Assembly (NCBI RefSeq): GCF_010500955.1
Contig: NZ_QVMJ01000003.1
Location: 245,542 to 309,541 of the forward strand
Direction: 5' to 3'
From: Bacteroides sp. 519
Lineage (GTDB): Bacteria; Bacteroidota; Bacteroidia; Bacteroidales; Bacteroidaceae
DNA: 64,000 nucleotides
Below, piece after piece: positions 8,739 to 17,895 of this stretch. Each line of letters starts with the position of its first letter. The first letter of the stretch is position 1. A program made the position numbers and the translations under genes. A model generated the notes under the pieces. The model did no database searches, had not been told where the DNA came from, and saw only the letters and a list, made by a program, of their open reading frames with translations.

Positions 8739-9725
8739 CTTCTCTTTATATATTACCTTGTTAGCTCCCGATGTTATTTTGCAATCTTGCGAATCGTTCT
8801 TCACAAAAGATTCGATATGGCGCATGCGTTTCTCTTCCAGGATTTCGTCTACATTAATCAGTATACCGGTTTCTTCCACATCACCAAACCCATAGTTGAT
8901 GGCTGTTCCAAACATACGCATGGTAGGGCTCAGACTCATGTATGCGTTTACCAAAGGAGGGATATTATAACCCAGTTTACGTACTTCGGCATTCAGTATG
9001 CGGTAATCTTCTTTAAAGGTTTCTTTATTGAAAAGAGCAGCAAGTTCCTTTTCATCCGATTGGATTATTAATGGCCTTACAGGAGTTATTAAGCTGTCTT
9101 TATCTTCAAAATGTTTCTTCAGGAAATACAATATCATATCGCGGCCTTGCGGATGATAGCTGGGATACATTGTTACTTTTCCAAAGAAAAATTTCACCTC
9201 GGGCATTATTACTGTTAATGCACCCAAGCCATCCCAAAGATTATCCAGTGCAAATAAGCCTTTGCTGCCGGCACGCGATGATTGATACTCAAGTGTAACA
9301 AACGACCGCCCAAGTTCAATGGTTTGAGGCAAATAATTACTAATAAACTCATCGGAGAAGTTGAACATATGAGCCGTAGCAAGAACAGGGCGTCCTTTCT
9401 CGTCAAACTCAACGTCGGTTCCTAAAATATACCTGTAGCCCCCCAGTATTTCTTCGGCTTCGGGATTCCATACAATCAGTTGCTTGTAAGGATTCTCCAT
9501 GGTATCGTATTCATCGATATCCAACGATTTTCCCGTTCCGCCGCCAGCTGCACGAAAAGCTATTTCACGCAAACGACCTATCTCCCTCATAATATTAGGA
9601 GAATTCTGATAAGTAACAATGTATATCTGATTGTTACTCTTATTGGTCATTCGCAGTCTTTTTTCTTCTGTGAGTTCCGCTTTTATCAGTTCTTTATTTA
9701 CTGGCGGGATGATCTCTTCTTCCAT
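8736..9725 (-). CDS. glsB: Glycine-lipid N-acyltransferase (GNAT type)
   Basis: This 329-residue protein resembles the ornithine-lipid/hemolysin-type GNAT acyltransferases. Features include EIGRLREIAFRAAGGGTG, WNPEAEEILGGYRYI and an ELGRSFV motif with downstream GLFALDNLWDGLGAL. Family knowledge: in Bacteroides, GlsB joins a 3-hydroxy fatty acid to glycine, giving the N-acyl glycine core of glycine lipids at the inner membrane. The partner O-acyltransferase gene lies one base upstream, a coupled arrangement. The stop codon falls in the repeat hairpin at 8625-8738. Ornithine instead of glycine as acceptor cannot be excluded from sequence. Confidence 0.78.
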   Translation of the reverse strand: MEEEIIPPVNKELIKAELTEEKRLRMTNKSNNQIYIVTYQNSPNIMREIGRLREIAFRAAGGGTGKSLDIDEYDTMENPYKQLIVWNPEAEEILGGYRYILGTDVEFDEKGRPVLATAHMFNFSDEFISNYLPQTIELGRSFVTLEYQSSRAGSKGLFALDNLWDGLGALTVIMPEVKFFFGKVTMYPSYHPQGRDMILYFLKKHFEDKDSLITPVRPLIIQSDEKELAALFNKETFKEDYRILNAEVRKLGYNIPPLVNAYMSLSPTMRMFGTAINYGFGDVEETGILINVDEILEEKRMRHIESFVKNDSQDCKITSGANKVIYKEK

Positions 9726-9726
9726 G

Positions 9727-10599
9727 TTATTTACCTTTTTCTGGTGATTCTTGGTTCTGTCCTAATTTGTAAACTTCTTCTTTTACATACTCGGCCCACT
9801 GAGCCGGAGTTTTTGATTTGTCGAACGTTTGCCAAGGAATAGGTTTGCCGAAAGTTATAGTGAATGTTTTATGACGGTTTTTCATCATTTCATCCACCAG
9901 ATATATCATTGCAATATTAAATTTGACACCGAGCTTCTTACATAAGTTTGCCAGATTATAAAAGAAGTCTGAGTTTCTGCCTTCAAAGTGTATGGGTACA
10001 ACATCTCTTTGTGTTTGTACACTTTTAACTATAAATGTCTTTGACCATTGCAGATCGCGGATCACTCCATTCTGTCGTCTGGAACATAATCCGGCAGGAA
10101 ACATAATCATGTGATTGTCCGACTGAAATCCGGCTTCAACCATACGGGGAAAGTCTTTTGATTGTTTTCCTGTTTTGTTTATGGGGATAAATAAGGGAGC
10201 AAGTCCACGAACAGACATTAACAGGTCGTTCACCAGGTACTTTACTCTTCCGTTGTAATGGTTACCCAATACGTAGCCCAGTGCAACACCATCTTGTCCG
10301 CCAAGCGGGTGATTAGAAACGAATGTCAGCAAGCGATCATCGGGTAAGTTCTCGATTCCTTTTACTTCGACTTTGGCATCCAGAAACTCCATGCATGCAT
10401 CCAAAAACTCTACCCCTACTTTATCCTTCGACTCTTCAAGGAATACATTGAGTTCGTCCTGATGAATAATTTTCTTCAGATACGATATCAGAAACTTGGG
10501 TACATATTTATAGTGCTTCGGCGCTTTAGTGCGAAGTATCTTGTCAATGTCTATTAAATGATCTGAATCTTGCGTCATCCTGTTCTCATAAAAAAACAA
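9727..10599 (-). CDS. glsA: Glycine-lipid O-acyltransferase (PlsC type)
   Basis: The 290-residue protein has the PlsC-like acyltransferase fold. The catalytic His/Asp pair is H97 and D103 in SNHPLGGQDG, and a substrate-binding FPAGLCSRR motif follows at about residue 150. Family knowledge: GlsA adds the second, ester-linked fatty acid to the N-acyl glycine made by GlsB. It precedes glsB in the same operon with one base between them. MTQDSDHL (10578) is an alternative start. It was probably annotated historically as a hemolysin or glycerol acyltransferase. Confidence 0.76.
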   Translation of the reverse strand: MFFYENRMTQDSDHLIDIDKILRTKAPKHYKYVPKFLISYLKKIIHQDELNVFLEESKDKVGVEFLDACMEFLDAKVEVKGIENLPDDRLLTFVSNHPLGGQDGVALGYVLGNHYNGRVKYLVNDLLMSVRGLAPLFIPINKTGKQSKDFPRMVEAGFQSDNHMIMFPAGLCSRRQNGVIRDLQWSKTFIVKSVQTQRDVVPIHFEGRNSDFFYNLANLCKKLGVKFNIAMIYLVDEMMKNRHKTFTITFGKPIPWQTFDKSKTPAQWAEYVKEEVYKLGQNQESPEKGK

Positions 10600-10650
10600 T
10601 TCTGCAAAATTAAACTAAGTTTTTTATTTATTGCAAAAAAAGATAATAAA

Positions 10651-10732
10651 TTGAGTTTTGAGTAGTGAGTTTTGAGTAGTGAGTTACGATGCCGCATGGT
10701 AACTCACTACTCACTACTCATTACTCAAAACT
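10651..10732. repeat. Heptamer-arm hairpin, CCGCATGG tip
   Basis: GAGTTTT/GAGTAGT heptamers form the left arm, CGATGCCGCATGG the tip (octamer 10692-10699), and ACTCACT/ACTCATT/ACTCAAA heptamers the right arm. It sits between the acyl-CoA synthetase gene and glsA, which are codirectional. Confidence 0.85.
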
Positions 10733-12387
10733 TATTTCTCGTCATTCTGACGGATTTCTACTCTTCGTATTTTACCACTGATTGTTTTGGGTAGTTCCTC
10801 AACAAATTCAATTACACGTGGATATTTATAAGGAGCAGTTACTTTTTTAACGTGTTCCTGCAACTCCTTCACTAGTTCGTTGCCGGCACGATCCTTATAT
10901 TCTTTGGCAAGAATAATTGTTGCCTTAACAACCTGTCCGCGTATTTCATCCGGAACTCCTGTAATGGCACATTCCACAACTGCGGGGTGTGTCATCAGGG
11001 CACTTTCTACTTCGAACGGCCCAATGCGGTAACCCGAGCTCTTGATAACATCGTCTGTACGACCAACAAACCAGTAATAGCCGTCTTCGTCTTTCCAGGC
11101 AACATCACCAGTGTGATAAATACCATCGTGCCATGTTTCGTTGGTACGTTCAGCATCGCGATAGTACTCTTTGAAAAGACCGATTACTTTCTTTTCGCCT
11201 GTGCGTATAACAATTTCTCCCTGTTCACCGGCTTCTACGGAACGGCCTTCATAATCAATCAGGTCTACATTGTATTGAGGGTTTGGCATACCCATACTTC
11301 CGGGTTTCGGTTCCATCCAAGGGAATGTGGCAATAGTTAGTGTGGTTTCGGTCTGCCCAAATCCTTCCATCAACTTGATTCCGGTTAATTTCAAGAAGTT
11401 CTCGTAAACGGCAGGGTTCAAGGCTTCGCCTGCAATGGTGCAGTATTCAAGCGATGAGAGGTTATAGTTAGAAAGGTCTTCGCGTATCAAAAACCTGAAT
11501 ATGGTGGGAGGAGCACACAACGATGTTATGCGATAATCGTTTATCTTTTTAAGAATTTCGGCAGGAACAAACTTTTCATGGTCGTACACAAATACGGTTG
11601 CTCCGGCAATCCACTGTCCATAGAGTTTTCCCCATACGGCTTTTCCCCAACCGGTATCGGCAATGGTTAGGTGTATACTGTCCTTATGCAGGTTATGCCA
11701 GTAGCTTCCGGTTGTGATATGTCCCAGCGGATAAGTAAAATCGTGGGCAACCATTTTAGGTTCGCCGGTTGTACCCGATGTAAAGTACATCAATGAGATG
11801 TCGTTGTTTGTATTTACGTTTTCCGGACGAACAAAAGGTGCTGCATTTTCAATGCCTTTATGGAAATCTTCAAATTCTTCGGGAATAACAGGTCCAACAC
11901 TAACCAGCTTTTGCAGTGTAGGACAATCGGGTTTTGCTTCGAGGATATGGTTGTTTATTACTTCTTCGCCTGCTGCAACAATCATTTTAATATCGGCTGC
12001 ATTGCAACGATAAACAATATCTTTTTTAGTTAACAGATGGGTAGCCGGAATAACAACTGCACCCAGTTTATGAAGTGCAATAATGCTAAACCAAAACTCA
12101 TATCTGCGTTTAAGGATAAGCATCACCATATCACCACGACCTATTCCCAGGCTTTGGAAATAAGAGGCAGTCATATCTGTATATTTTTTCATTTCGGCAA
12201 AGGTGAATTCACGGCATTCATCTTTGTCGTTTGTCCACAATAAAGCACGTTTATTGGGTTCGTTTGCTGCCCATTCGTCAACTACATCGTAACCATAGTT
12301 GAAGTTCTCGGGCACTATTATATTCAGGTTCTTAGCAAAGTCTTCTGATGAAGTAAATGTTGTTTGAGATAAAAACTTTTCGACCAT
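10732..12387 (-). CDS. AMP-forming acyl-CoA synthetase
   Basis: This 551-residue member of the ANL superfamily activates a carboxylic acid as acyl-AMP and then acyl-CoA. Visible motifs are the P-loop-like YFTSGTTGEPKMV (A3), EGFGQTETT (A5), the TGDVAWKDEDGYYWFVGRTDD hinge region (A7-A8) and the C-terminal catalytic lysine in KTISGKIRR (A10). The overall form is closest to the medium-chain/acetyl (ACSM-like) synthetases. It follows an XRE-cupin regulator gene and precedes the glycine-lipid genes, so it may supply or recycle fatty acyl groups, but that link is inference. Confidence 0.85.
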   Translation of the reverse strand: MVEKFLSQTTFTSSEDFAKNLNIIVPENFNYGYDVVDEWAANEPNKRALLWTNDKDECREFTFAEMKKYTDMTASYFQSLGIGRGDMVMLILKRRYEFWFSIIALHKLGAVVIPATHLLTKKDIVYRCNAADIKMIVAAGEEVINNHILEAKPDCPTLQKLVSVGPVIPEEFEDFHKGIENAAPFVRPENVNTNNDISLMYFTSGTTGEPKMVAHDFTYPLGHITTGSYWHNLHKDSIHLTIADTGWGKAVWGKLYGQWIAGATVFVYDHEKFVPAEILKKINDYRITSLCAPPTIFRFLIREDLSNYNLSSLEYCTIAGEALNPAVYENFLKLTGIKLMEGFGQTETTLTIATFPWMEPKPGSMGMPNPQYNVDLIDYEGRSVEAGEQGEIVIRTGEKKVIGLFKEYYRDAERTNETWHDGIYHTGDVAWKDEDGYYWFVGRTDDVIKSSGYRIGPFEVESALMTHPAVVECAITGVPDEIRGQVVKATIILAKEYKDRAGNELVKELQEHVKKVTAPYKYPRVIEFVEELPKTISGKIRRVEIRQNDEK

Positions 12388-12404
12388 TATTTTAAGTATT
12401 TGAG

Positions 12405-12550
12405 TGAGGTAAAGGAGGTAAAGTCAGGTAAAGGTTATAAAGTAAATAAAGGCAGTAAAGTAAATAAAGGCAGTAAATAGGACTCCTTTATTCTCTATCT
12501 TCTTTATTCTCTTTACCTCCTCTACCTCACTTTACCTCCTTCTTTACTAA
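12405..12550. repeat. AGGTAAAG-arm inverted repeat
   Basis: The left arm has repeats of GGTAAAG/AGTAAATAAAGGC (12407-12480). The right arm has the complementary TTTACCTCC/TTTATTCTC units (12481-12550). The centre lacks the CCATGCGG octamer. It separates the regulator gene from the synthetase gene. Confidence 0.7.
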
Positions 12551-12552
12551 CT

Positions 12553-13107
12553 TTACAATATTACCGCCAGGAATTGCACCTTTTTACCATCGAGTGCTTT
12601 CATTCCATGTGGGAGTTTTGAATTAAAATAGATACTATCTCCTTCGTTAAGAATAAGTTCTTTTCCGCCTATGCTAAGCAACATACGGCCTTCGAGTATA
12701 TAGTTAAACTCTTGCCCGTTGTGACAGTTGTAATTCATAGGTGCATTTTCATCCTTCGGCTCAACGGTTACTATAAACGGATCGGCTTCACGCTTAATAA
12801 ATCCCGAAGCTAACGATTGGTACTTATATGCTTTGGTGCGTTCGATAGAAACTCCTTTGCCTGCACGTGTCAGGAAGTAAGAGTTCATTTTGGGTTCTTC
12901 ACCAAACATTAGTGCATCGAGGGCGATATCATAAGTTCGTGCTATTTTTTGGAGCATGCTTACAGAGATATCATATTCGCCTGTTTCTGCTTTTTGGTAC
13001 TCTTCCTGAGAAATATCGGCGCCTGTGGCCAATTCTTCAACACTTAATTCCAAGACTTCGCGTAGCCCACGCAAACGTTCTGCTATTTGTTTAATCTGGT
13101 CGTCCAT
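12553..13107 (-). CDS. XRE-family regulator with C-terminal cupin domain
   Basis: The 184-residue protein has a helix-turn-helix at residues 7-62 (LRGLREVLELSVEELA ... AETGEYDISVSMLQKIA). A cupin barrel follows at about 105-180, with NCHNGQEFNYILEGRM and EGDSIYFNSKLPHGM holding the usual His/Glu ligands. HTH-cupin regulators generally sense a small metabolite and control a neighbouring catabolic or transport gene. Here the obvious target is the acyl-CoA synthetase gene about 165 bp downstream. Cytoplasmic DNA-binding protein. Confidence 0.85.
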   Translation of the reverse strand: MDDQIKQIAERLRGLREVLELSVEELATGADISQEEYQKAETGEYDISVSMLQKIARTYDIALDALMFGEEPKMNSYFLTRAGKGVSIERTKAYKYQSLASGFIKREADPFIVTVEPKDENAPMNYNCHNGQEFNYILEGRMLLSIGGKELILNEGDSIYFNSKLPHGMKALDGKKVQFLAVIL

Positions 13108-13111
13108 ACTA

Positions 13112-13211
13112 TTTGAGTTTTGAGTGAGTTTTGAGTAGTGAGTAATGAGTGATGAGTTTTGAGTTCAATTCCGCATGGATCTCAAAACTCACTACTCACT
13201 ACTCATTACTC
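13112..13211. repeat. Heptamer-arm hairpin, CCGCATGG tip
   Basis: GAGT-type heptamers (13113-13164), CCGCATGG (13171-13178) and ACTC-type heptamers (13181-13211) form a long hairpin. The right arm runs into proC and encodes its last codons (Ser-Asn-Glu) and its TAG stop. Confidence 0.85.
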
Positions 13212-13975
13212 TTTTTTATTGCTTTTATAATTGCGGATGTAAATCCGGCATGATCTAATTCATTAATCCCTTTAATAGTAATGCCTCCTGGGGTAGTGAC
13301 TTTATCAATTTCTACAGAGGGATGGGTTTCGTTATTCAGTATAATCTCTGCGGCTCCTTTAACAGATTGGGCTACCATTTTCATGGCATCCTTAGGATAA
13401 ATACCCATTTCTATTCCTGCCTGCATAGCTGCCTGAATGTATTTGAACACATACGCAATGCCACAGGAAGTCAGAGCTGTGGTTGCAGGTATATGTTTTT
13501 CGGGAACAAGCATTGCCAATCCCAGCTCGTTGAAGATATTGAGAATGAGTTGTTGCTGTTCTTCGCCTGCATTTAAAGAGGCAATCAGTGTCATACTGGC
13601 CAATTCGGAAATAGCAGTATTGGGCACTAACCGGAATAGTACAGCAGAAAGAGAAGTCCACGCAAGATATTCTGTTAAGGGTATGCCGGCTACAATCGAA
13701 ACAAGGATCTTTTTGCAGTAATCGGCTTCTATATTAACAAGAATTTCTCTTGCCAACCAAGGTTTCACTGCAAGGATAATAATATCGGCTGCATTTACAG
13801 CTTCCTGATTATCTTTTGTTATATTGATCTCCTGATTGTAAGCCTTCAACTCATTCAGGTTTGCATCCGAAATATCGGATACGAATATATCTTTTGCTTT
13901 TACGATACTTCCTTGTGTCAGTCCTTTGGCAATGGCGCCTCCCATGTTGCCTGCGCCGATAATAGCTATTTTCAT
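13199..13975 (-). CDS. proC: Pyrroline-5-carboxylate reductase
   Basis: At 258 residues this matches ProC, which reduces pyrroline-5-carboxylate to proline with NAD(P)H in the cytoplasm. The N-terminal Rossmann motif is IGAGNMGGAIAKGL. The conserved C-terminal substrate region is seen in TALTSCGIAYVFKYIQAAM and TTPGGITIKGINEL. The C-terminal SNE and the stop come from the repeat hairpin at 13112-13211, so the native tail has been replaced or extended. The gene sits in the arginine cluster, fitting shared glutamate-derived precursors. Confidence 0.92.
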   Translation of the reverse strand: MKIAIIGAGNMGGAIAKGLTQGSIVKAKDIFVSDISDANLNELKAYNQEINITKDNQEAVNAADIIILAVKPWLAREILVNIEADYCKKILVSIVAGIPLTEYLAWTSLSAVLFRLVPNTAISELASMTLIASLNAGEEQQQLILNIFNELGLAMLVPEKHIPATTALTSCGIAYVFKYIQAAMQAGIEMGIYPKDAMKMVAQSVKGAAEIILNNETHPSVEIDKVTTPGGITIKGINELDHAGFTSAIIKAIKKSNE

Positions 13976-13985
13976 TAATTTTGAG

Positions 13986-15560
13986 TTATGAGTTATGAGT
14001 TTCCTCGTCTATCAGGTATTTTCCTATATTCCGTTCTTCCTTATCAAACTCAACACCTACCTTTACTAATTTCCGTTTGTCAACACTGTAAGGAATCAAA
14101 TAACCTTTTGCATCAATTTGTTCCAGTGCTTTTTCGGCAGTATCGTTGAGTTTGAATTCAAATAGATAAATCTGATCGCGTGTCCACACCACAGCATCGG
14201 CACGCCCGCGGGCACTTCGCACTTCGGTTTGAACAAACTCTCCCATCAGTTTGAATACGAGATAGAAAATCACCTGATAATGCCGTTCGGTTTTATCATT
14301 AAGTTCATAAGGAATATCGGCAAAGAAAGCTTTCAGCCGCTGCATAAACGAAGGAATATCGCCACTACGCAACTCGCGAACAAAATGACTGATATGGAAT
14401 GACTGTTCATCGTCTGTTACAGAAGTATAGAAAGGTGCGAGAAATTGCAAGAAAGCATACTCTACCTCATCGTTTGGGAAATTCAGTTTATAAAGTCCGA
14501 ACTCCTTGTCATGCCCTTTGATGGTAAGATAACCGCTTTGGTATAGCAAGGGGATAGGATTCCCGGATTCTGCACGATATTCACTAAATGCACGTGGGGC
14601 AGTTTCTACTCCATCAATAAGAGTACGTAAATCATAGTCACTCTCTTTCAGAAGATCAATCAGGAAAGTGGGAGTACCGGTTTGAAACCAGTAATTATCA
14701 AACTGAAGATATTGCAACGCGTTTAATACACTGAAAGGATTGAAAAGCCCCGGAGTGTTTTCGCGGAAGTGATATCCATCATACTTCCGGGTCATTTTAT
14801 CGACAGTTTCGTCAAAGGTCAATCCATGTACCGTGGCTAAAGCTTCGAGTTCCGGTTTAAATGTCGAAACCAGTTCATCTTTTGTTATACCACACAATGT
14901 AGCATAAACAGGAGCCATACTGATATCACTTAACTGATTAAGATCGCTGAATACGCTTACATGGGCAAACTTGGTTACTCCTGTCAGGAGTACAAAACGC
15001 AGGTGTTCATCGGCACTCTTCAGTACACCATAAAAAGCTTTCAGGGTACTACGTAATTGAGCCAACAAATCTTCATTTTGAATATTTTGGAGCAAGGGTT
15101 TATCGTATTCATCTATTAATACCACCACACCCATACCGGTTTGTTCATTTGCACGGCGGATGACACCAGCAAAGCGAGTGGATAGAGTGCTTTCATTGTC
15201 ACTTCCGTAAAGTTTTTCCCATTGTTGTAAATAAGAATCTATCAATGCCTCCAAGCGCTCCACACTATCAAACTTTTCGGCATTTAAATCCAGATGAAGC
15301 ACTGGATACTGGTTCCATGATGTTTCCATCTGTTCAATGGCAAGCCCTTCGAACAAATCTTTGCGTCCTTGGAAATAAGACTTAAAAGTACTTATCAGCA
15401 GACTTTTACCAAAACGCCGGGGACGACTCAGGAAATAAGGTTTTCCTAAGTTAGCTATCTGCCATACAAACGCTGTTTTATCCACATAGAGATAGTTCTC
15501 TTTGCGAATCTGTTCAAAGGTTTGTATCCCTATTGGAAGTTTACGAAGTGGGGTGTTCAT
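13986..15560 (-). CDS. AAA-ATPase with PD-(D/E)XK nuclease-like domain
   Basis: This 524-residue protein belongs to the large Bacteroidetes family pairing an AAA-like domain with a C-terminal nuclease-like domain. It begins LPIGIQTFEQIRKENYLYVD. The degenerate Walker A is RPRRFGKSLL (about 45-54), and Walker B is VVLIDEYDKPLL. The C-terminal GRADAVVWTRDQIYLFEFK supplies the D...ExK pattern of PD-(D/E)XK nucleases. The function of the family is not established. Many Bacteroidetes genomes carry multiple copies. It separates argD from proC, so it looks like an insertion into the amino-acid cluster. Its last residues (THNS) and stop are encoded by GAGTTAT-type repeat heptamers at 13983-14000. Confidence 0.82.
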   Translation of the reverse strand: MNTPLRKLPIGIQTFEQIRKENYLYVDKTAFVWQIANLGKPYFLSRPRRFGKSLLISTFKSYFQGRKDLFEGLAIEQMETSWNQYPVLHLDLNAEKFDSVERLEALIDSYLQQWEKLYGSDNESTLSTRFAGVIRRANEQTGMGVVVLIDEYDKPLLQNIQNEDLLAQLRSTLKAFYGVLKSADEHLRFVLLTGVTKFAHVSVFSDLNQLSDISMAPVYATLCGITKDELVSTFKPELEALATVHGLTFDETVDKMTRKYDGYHFRENTPGLFNPFSVLNALQYLQFDNYWFQTGTPTFLIDLLKESDYDLRTLIDGVETAPRAFSEYRAESGNPIPLLYQSGYLTIKGHDKEFGLYKLNFPNDEVEYAFLQFLAPFYTSVTDDEQSFHISHFVRELRSGDIPSFMQRLKAFFADIPYELNDKTERHYQVIFYLVFKLMGEFVQTEVRSARGRADAVVWTRDQIYLFEFKLNDTAEKALEQIDAKGYLIPYSVDKRKLVKVGVEFDKEERNIGKYLIDEETHNS

Positions 15561-15577
15561 ATTAATACGGTTTTCTA

Positions 15578-16711
15578 CTACACGAAGGTACGTAAAATTT
15601 CTGAAAGTTTTTCCAGAAACTCTTTTGCCTCATCCATGCTTAAGCATAATGGCGGTAACAATCGGATTACATGTGTGCCGGTAACTCCTGTAAACACTTT
15701 ATAATCGAATAGTAATTTACGACGTAAATCTTTTACCGGTTCTTCGAATTCCAATCCAATCATTAATCCTCTTCCTCTTACTGCTTTTATCTGAGGGAAC
15801 TTTTTCAGTTCTTCCATCAGGAAGGCACCTACTTTGGCTGCGTTATCCACCAGATTTTCTTTCTCCATCACATCGATCACTGCCAAGGCAGCAGCACAAG
15901 CCAGATGATTACCTCCGAATGTTGTTCCCAACATTCCATATACAGGAGTAAATAAAGGACTGATTAGGACGCCTGCTAACGGAAATCCGTTGCCAATTCC
16001 TTTTGCCACAGTTATAATGTCTGGTTTAATGCCGGCATACTGATGCGCAAAGAACTTTCCGCTTCGGCCATAGCCACTTTGTATCTCATCAAAAACAAGG
16101 ATGGTACCAGTTTTAGTACATAATTCTCTGGCTTCGCGCAGGAAATCATCGTCGGGAATAACAATGCCTCCTACCCCTTGAATACCTTCGATAATAACAG
16201 CACAAATTTCTTCGGTTTCCAGTTCTGCTTTCAATGCGGCAATATCATTGAGGGGTAAATAGGTTACATGTTTGTTGTTGTTGATCGGAGCTATAATCTT
16301 TGGATTATCGGTAGCCTCAACAGCTAAAGACGTACGTCCGTGGAAAGACTTGTTGAAAGAAATAATGCGTGTACGCCCGTTATGGAAAGAGGCTAGTTTT
16401 AAGGCATTTTCGTTAGCTTCGGCTCCGGAGTTTATCAGGAACAAAGAATAATCTTCGTACCCGCTGATTTTACCCATGCGCTCGGCAACTTCCTGCTGCA
16501 ACTTGTTTATAACTGAGTTGGAATAGAATCCAAGTTTACTTACCTGATTGCTTATTCTTGCAACATATTCTGGATGTGAGTGACCAATGGAGATAACTGC
16601 ATGTCCTCCATACAGGTCAAGATATTTATTGCCCTTATCGTCCCATACATGGCAGCCTTTTCCTTCTACAATGTTGATGTCAAATAGGGGGTATACGTCG
16701 AATAGATTCAT
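15578..16711 (-). CDS. argD: Acetyl/succinylornithine aminotransferase
   Basis: This 377-residue class III PLP aminotransferase catalyses the fourth step of ornithine synthesis, transferring an amino group to N-acyl glutamate semialdehyde. The PLP-binding lysine is in ITVAKGIGNGFPLAGV, preceded by ILVFDEIQSGYGRSG. INSGAEANENALKLA binds the cofactor phosphate. Bacteroidetes of this group often use N-succinyl rather than N-acetyl intermediates, so the acyl group is uncertain. It lies downstream of argC with a repeat hairpin between. Confidence 0.9.
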   Translation of the reverse strand: MNLFDVYPLFDINIVEGKGCHVWDDKGNKYLDLYGGHAVISIGHSHPEYVARISNQVSKLGFYSNSVINKLQQEVAERMGKISGYEDYSLFLINSGAEANENALKLASFHNGRTRIISFNKSFHGRTSLAVEATDNPKIIAPINNNKHVTYLPLNDIAALKAELETEEICAVIIEGIQGVGGIVIPDDDFLREARELCTKTGTILVFDEIQSGYGRSGKFFAHQYAGIKPDIITVAKGIGNGFPLAGVLISPLFTPVYGMLGTTFGGNHLACAAALAVIDVMEKENLVDNAAKVGAFLMEELKKFPQIKAVRGRGLMIGLEFEEPVKDLRRKLLFDYKVFTGVTGTHVIRLLPPLCLSMDEAKEFLEKLSEILRTFV

Positions 16712-16720
16712 AATTTAAAA

Positions 16721-16797
16721 GTTTTGAGTTATGAGTTTTGAGTTATGAGTTTCGATGCCGCATGGACACTCAGAACTCATTACTCAAAACTCAATAC
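16721..16797. repeat. Heptamer-arm hairpin, CCGCATGG tip
   Basis: GAGTTAT/GAGTTTT heptamers, tip CGATGCCGCATGG (octamer 16758-16765) and ACTCAGA/ACTCATT/ACTCAAA heptamers form a hairpin between the codirectional argC and argD genes. An mRNA spanning both genes would contain it. Confidence 0.85.
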
Positions 16798-16800
16798 TAA

Positions 16801-17769
16801 TTAAAAAGCCGAAGGCTTTAACTTCAACCCTACTGTTTCTTCCAGATTAAACATGAGGTTCATATTATGGACAGCTTGTCCGGATGCACCTTTCAGAAGA
16901 TTATCAATGCAAGAGATTATCATCAGCTTATCTTCATGCTTTTCCAGGTGGATTAAGCATTTATTGGTATTAACAACTTGTTTCAAATCAATGTTCTTAT
17001 CCACAATACAAACAAATGAGTCTTTTTCGTAATACTCACGGTATATTCTTAACAGCTCGGGTAATTCTACTTTGCATTTCACTATAAGGGTAGCAAAGAT
17101 GCCTCTTGGAAAGTTACCTCTATACGGAATAAATGTTATATCCGAGTCGAAGCTGTTTTGTAATTGCTTCAAAGACTGCTTTATTTCGGGTATATGCTGA
17201 TGGGTAAAGGGTTTGTAAACACTGATGTTATTATCACGCCAGCTAAAATGAGATGTTGCTCCAGGTTTAACTCCGGCTCCGGTGCTTCCGGTAATGGCAT
17301 TCACAATGATATCATCGTTCAACATCAGATGTTTGGCCAATGGAAGTAACCCGAGTTCAATACAGGTGGCAAAGCATCCGGGGTTGGCTACATAGTTGGC
17401 TTTACAGATTGCACGTCTGTTCAGTTCGGGCAGTCCATAAAGGAAGTTATGGTCATCGTTTTCAATACGATAATCCATAGAGAGGTCTATTATCTTTAGA
17501 TTCTCTGGAATGTTATGGCTTTCCATAAATTTACGGGTATCGCCATGGGCTGTACAGAAGAACAACAGGTCGATGTCTTCTAAGGGTAGCTGGTCGGTGA
17601 ATGTTAAATCACATTCGCCATAAAGGCCTTCGTGTACATCGGTTATTTTGTTTCCGGCGTTGCTTGAGCTGTTTATAAATACAATATCGGCGTCAGGATG
17701 GTTAACGAGTAACCGGATTAACTCGCCTGCTGTGTAGCCTGCTCCACCAATAATTCCAATTTTAATCAT
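16801..17769 (-). CDS. argC: N-acyl-gamma-glutamyl-phosphate reductase
   Basis: The 322-residue enzyme reduces N-acyl glutamyl-5-phosphate with NADPH. The Rossmann motif is GIIGGAGYTAGELIRLL at the N-terminus. The catalytic cysteine is in VANPGCFATCIELGLLPL (about residue 130). ITGSTGAGVKPG and THQHIPEI are further family motifs. Length is typical. It is downstream of argG and upstream of argD. Confidence 0.93.
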   Translation of the reverse strand: MIKIGIIGGAGYTAGELIRLLVNHPDADIVFINSSSNAGNKITDVHEGLYGECDLTFTDQLPLEDIDLLFFCTAHGDTRKFMESHNIPENLKIIDLSMDYRIENDDHNFLYGLPELNRRAICKANYVANPGCFATCIELGLLPLAKHLMLNDDIIVNAITGSTGAGVKPGATSHFSWRDNNISVYKPFTHQHIPEIKQSLKQLQNSFDSDITFIPYRGNFPRGIFATLIVKCKVELPELLRIYREYYEKDSFVCIVDKNIDLKQVVNTNKCLIHLEKHEDKLMIISCIDNLLKGASGQAVHNMNLMFNLEETVGLKLKPSAF

Positions 17770-17787
17770 ATTCTTTAGTCATATTTT

Positions 17788-17893
17788 TTAGACACGGATG
17801 ACGCGGATTGCACGGATTTTAAGACACGGATTTAATTTATTATATTATCCGTGAATTTTGATCCGTGCAATCCGTGTCATCCGTGTCTAAAAT
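17788..17893. repeat. ACACGGATG-arm hairpin
   Basis: Nonamers GACACGGAT, GACGCGGAT and TGCACGGAT are repeated in the left arm. The right arm has the complementary ATCCGTGCA, ATCCGTGTC and ATCCGTGTC. The centre is AT-rich, without the CCATGCGG octamer. It fills the argG-argC gap. Confidence 0.8.
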
Positions 17894-17895
17894 TA

